The notes beneath the pieces were generated by a model. The model saw nothing but the letters and a program-made list of their open reading frames with translations, did not search any database and had not been told where the DNA came from. A stretch of 16,720 nucleotides of DNA from Desulfobacterales bacterium (GTDB lineage: Bacteria; Desulfobacterota; Desulfobacteria; Desulfobacterales; UBA11574): positions 1-16,720 of the forward strand of contig JAAXQD010000264.1 of assembly GCA_012974475.1 (NCBI GenBank), in the 5' to 3' direction. The position numbers were made by a program, and so were the translations under genes. Below, one piece after another: positions 14,391 to 16,720 of this stretch (position 1 is the first letter of the stretch; each line of letters starts with the position of its first letter).

Positions 14391-16385
14391 TTATTTTTTG
14401 GATTCGGATCCGGTGCTGTCAGGTTGTTTTTCGTACATCTTGATTTTCCCTGCTTTGATCTGATCAACCTCATCCTGCTTGCTCTCCAACAGCGCCTGTG
14501 CTTCGGCGGGATTGTTGACGACAGTGGGCTGGATAAACACATAAAGATTGGTCTTTTCACTTCCCTTTGTCGTCGATTTGAACAGATACCCGAAAAAAGG
14601 AATGTCTCCCAGACAGGGAACTTTGTATTCCACTACTGAAATGGTTTCATCGATCAACCCGCCGATGACAACGGTACTCCCGTCTTTTACAATCACCGTT
14701 GTGTCGATGCTGCGCTTTAATGTGGTCGGACGATCTTCTGAACCGAGGTTTGACACATCATCGAGTTTGGTCAATTCCTGGGAAATATCGAGCTGAACCA
14801 GCCGATCCTTGCTGATTTGCGGCGTAATCTTTAAGGTTATTCCAACATCTTTGTACTCATAGGAGCTGTATGTCTCGATTCCGGTTTCGGCGGCCGATCG
14901 GGTCTGATAGGGAACGTTCTTGCCCACAATAATGACGGCCTCCTGATTGTCCATGGTCAAAAGCTGAGGGGTCGAGAGGATATGAACATCTTTATCCTTT
15001 TTATAGGCCCGTACCACTGCGGCAAGGTTGGGAAAGGTGATATCGCCGATGGTCACCGATTCGGTGATCACCCCCAGTGCAAAACCCTCCGGTGTTGGCA
15101 AGGTTACGACTGGCGGCGTTGGAAAAATAGCATCCGGCGTTTTAAAACCGCCGCCAACAGCCGCATCCTTTCCGCCGATGGTCGTCGTACCGCCCGCCTG
15201 CCATTCGACGCCCAGACTAAAATCCTTGTTCACGTCGACTTCCATGAGAAGGCATTCGATATAGACCATGGCCCTTGGAACATCCAATTTCTTAATGATC
15301 TCATCCAGGACCTGGTAATCCTCCTTGCCGGCCATGATGATCAGACTGTTGGTCGCTTTGTCGGCGGCCAGTTTGACTTTTTCCGAAATAAACGGAACTT
15401 TTCTCTCTTCGGGTGTCCCGGCTTTTTTCGTCGGCAATTCCCGAAGGACCTTTGCCAGATCCTCGGCATTGGCATTTTCAAGATAATAGACATGGATCCT
15501 TTCTTTTCCCCTGGGCGTCGCCCGGTCGAGCATTTCGATCAGTTTTTTTATCCTTGAGGTCTCGACCTCACTGGCCATTACGATAATCGTATTGGTCCGA
15601 TCATCCGCCACGAATTTGATCGTTGACAAAACCGGTGCTTTGGTTTTTCTCTTTTCCTGAAAAACAGAGTCGAGAATTTTCACAAATTTTGCGGCGTCGG
15701 CATATTCCAATGGAATTATGGATAGCTCCTGCCCCATGCCGGAAACATCGATGGCATTCAGGATTCGAATCAGCCGTTTTATATTGGAATATACATCGGT
15801 AACAATCAACATGTTCGTCGGAGGATAGGCCAGAATCACGCTGTTTTTGGAAACCAATGGCGCGAACAGTTTTTTAATTTCAGAAGAACTTGCGAATTTT
15901 AAAGATATCAATTGCGTAACGACTCGATCTTCAGGTGAGGCGGCTTCTTCTTTGAGCCGGGTTTCAATATTTTTTGATCGTGCATCCGGAGATGGAATGA
16001 TTTTAGTGACTTCTCCGGCTTTTACGGTGGTAAACCCATGGACTTCCAGAACCGATTCAAAAACCCTGTAAGCTTCTTTTATGGAAATTCTGCTGGGTGA
16101 AATTATCGTCACTTTTCCCTTTACACGTTGATCGACAACAAAGTTCTCTGACGTCAATTCACTGATAAATTTTATAAAAACATTGATGTCGACATCGTTG
16201 AAATCTATGGAAATAAATCTTTCCGAGTCCTGACTTCTCTGGGCTGCTGTTTTATTTTTGGGCGAATCGAGAACCTTTCCGGAAGTTTCTGCCAGAGCAT
16301 CAATGGATAGATGCACCGTCAAAATCATAACCGTTAAAATAAACAAGCATCTGATAACTTTTGAACCAAAGGCGTGTGATCTCAT
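14391..16385 (-). CDS. gspD: Type II secretion system secretin GspD
   Basis: A 664-residue outer-membrane channel of the type II secretion system, through which folded periplasmic proteins leave the cell. Residues 1-32 are a signal peptide (ending ALA|ET). The N0 domain spans about 57-130 (FISIDFNDVDINVFIKFISE), followed by N1 (155-215), N2 (220-290) and N3 (295-370) ring-building domains. The secretin core (about 372-622) has VPYQTRSAAETG (491-502), YKDVGITLKITPQIS (511-525) and VVIGGLIDETISVVEYKVP (572-590) with LGDIPFFGYLF (592-602). N3 carries a long loop around 315-335. The C-terminal 40 residues are charged and may be the pilotin-binding S region. The ATG has no Shine-Dalgarno sequence, and a TATAAT lies 9 nt upstream. 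gspE follows after 61 bp. Confidence 0.95.
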   Translation of the reverse strand: MRSHAFGSKVIRCLFILTVMILTVHLSIDALAETSGKVLDSPKNKTAAQRSQDSERFISIDFNDVDINVFIKFISELTSENFVVDQRVKGKVTIISPSRISIKEAYRVFESVLEVHGFTTVKAGEVTKIIPSPDARSKNIETRLKEEAASPEDRVVTQLISLKFASSSEIKKLFAPLVSKNSVILAYPPTNMLIVTDVYSNIKRLIRILNAIDVSGMGQELSIIPLEYADAAKFVKILDSVFQEKRKTKAPVLSTIKFVADDRTNTIIVMASEVETSRIKKLIEMLDRATPRGKERIHVYYLENANAEDLAKVLRELPTKKAGTPEERKVPFISEKVKLAADKATNSLIIMAGKEDYQVLDEIIKKLDVPRAMVYIECLLMEVDVNKDFSLGVEWQAGGTTTIGGKDAAVGGGFKTPDAIFPTPPVVTLPTPEGFALGVITESVTIGDITFPNLAAVVRAYKKDKDVHILSTPQLLTMDNQEAVIIVGKNVPYQTRSAAETGIETYSSYEYKDVGITLKITPQISKDRLVQLDISQELTKLDDVSNLGSEDRPTTLKRSIDTTVIVKDGSTVVIGGLIDETISVVEYKVPCLGDIPFFGYLFKSTTKGSEKTNLYVFIQPTVVNNPAEAQALLESKQDEVDQIKAGKIKMYEKQPDSTGSESKK

Positions 16386-16394
16386 TTGTCGTCG

Positions 16395-16400
16395 ATTATA
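16395..16400 (-). promoter_or_regulatory. Consensus -10 box just upstream of gspD
   Basis: On the minus strand a perfect TATAAT (16400-16395) is followed by 9 nt and then the gspD ATG at 16385. Transcription would begin at or next to the start codon, and no Shine-Dalgarno sequence is present. No convincing -35 box lies 16-18 nt upstream, so this is tentative. Confidence 0.3.
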
Positions 16401-16459
16401 CCGTATGGTTGTGTTTAAACCCGATCTTCACATTTTAAAGATAAAAATCTAAAAACAAA

Positions 16460-16485
16460 ATGAATTCGATGTGATACGAATTCAT
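16460..16485. promoter_or_regulatory. Perfect 9-bp inverted repeat upstream of gspD, possible operator
   Basis: ATGAATTCG (16460-16468) and CGAATTCAT (16477-16485) are perfect inverted arms around an 8-nt spacer. Arm length, spacing and position (about 75-100 bp before the gspD start) suit a dimeric regulator; a hairpin in RNA is the alternative. The regulator is unknown. Confidence 0.4.
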
Positions 16486-16523
16486 CAGAATTTATTTGAA
16501 TATCGATTGTGGTAAACGAGTTT

Positions 16524-16683
16524 TTGATGATCTCGTAAAAAGTCATGAATTCAACGATAGATGGCTAAGTAAAAAGGTTCATATAACAAGGTGTAGTTTT
16601 TTTCAGGAACGAGGCCATACATGTAGTATGCCGAGTGTCTGAAAAAATACACCAACGCAGTAGATGGCACTTTTTACGACGCC
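16524..16683 (+). repeat. About 160-bp nested hairpin element, copy 3
   Basis: TCGTAAAAAGTC (16533-16544) faces CACTTTTTACGA (16668-16679). The left end from 16524 matches the reverse complement of the right end of copy 1 at 20 of 21 positions, so the termini belong to the same family. The interior differs from copies 1 and 2: it holds its own nested palindrome, GGTGTAGTTTTTTTCAG (16590-16606) against CTGAAAAAATACACC (16639-16653), with GGCCATAC (16613-16620) and GTATGCC (16626-16632) at the tip. No coding capacity is seen. Confidence 0.75.
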
Positions 16684-16720
16684 ATTATTTTTAACATTTT
16701 TTATATTATCATACATTTAT

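Larger units (their letters stand above)
16386..16720. other. 335-bp stretch without a gene upstream of gspD
   Basis: No open frame with coding character is present here. The stretch holds the gspD -10 candidate, a 9-bp inverted repeat, hairpin element copy 3, and an AT-rich tail from 16681 to the window end. No gspC, usually just before gspD, is found in it. Confidence 0.7.

Noticed and set aside
14982..15557. 191-codon plus-strand frame
   Set aside because: It is antisense to the gspD secretin core and has no recognisable motif.

Overview
The window looks like chromosomal DNA of a Gram-negative, anaerobic, Desulfobacterota-type bacterium (Desulfobacterales is the best guess). The reasons are a two-cluster low-potential ferredoxin, type II secretion genes, an RNase J next to a full FtsK, a two-domain bacterial homologue of tRNA-queuosine mannosyltransferase, and a family of hairpin repeats ending in TCGTAAAAAGTC. 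The placement is inferred from gene content and remembered gene neighbourhoods; there is no rRNA or marker gene to settle it. No tRNA, rRNA, CRISPR array, transposase or phage gene is visible.

Layout. Positions 1-420 hold a small ferredoxin gene with a promoter-like region containing a perfect palindrome, closed by a strong hairpin. On the minus strand, 574-1836 encodes an M48 (Ste24-type) membrane metallopeptidase. A plus-strand run follows: a conserved-looking 110-residue protein of unknown function (2070-2402), an acyltransferase of the PlsC family (2491-3216), RNase J overlapping it by 7 nt (3210-4859), a 194-bp hairpin repeat, the DNA translocase FtsK (5082-7229) and a small SAM-dependent methyltransferase (7244-7894). 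These join phospholipid synthesis, RNA turnover and chromosome segregation.

From 8024 to 16385 all genes are on the minus strand. Read in transcription order they are gspD (secretin), gspE (secretion ATPase), a YidD-domain protein with a signal peptide, a TPR/membrane protein with a signal peptide, a queuosine mannosyltransferase homologue, a GT4 glycosyltransferase and a second SAM methyltransferase. The last three overlap and form a tight translationally coupled set. The YidD/TPR pair is separated by only 5 bp. gspD and gspE build the outer-membrane channel and the cytoplasmic motor of a type II secretion system, but gspF and the pseudopilins do not follow, so the system must be split between loci.

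The most interesting items are the exported YidD-domain plus TPR pair, the coupled queuosine mannosyltransferase/GT4/methyltransferase operon, three related hairpin elements (4870-5063, 12509-12563, 16524-16683), and several genes whose start codon sits immediately after a -10-like hexamer with no Shine-Dalgarno sequence.
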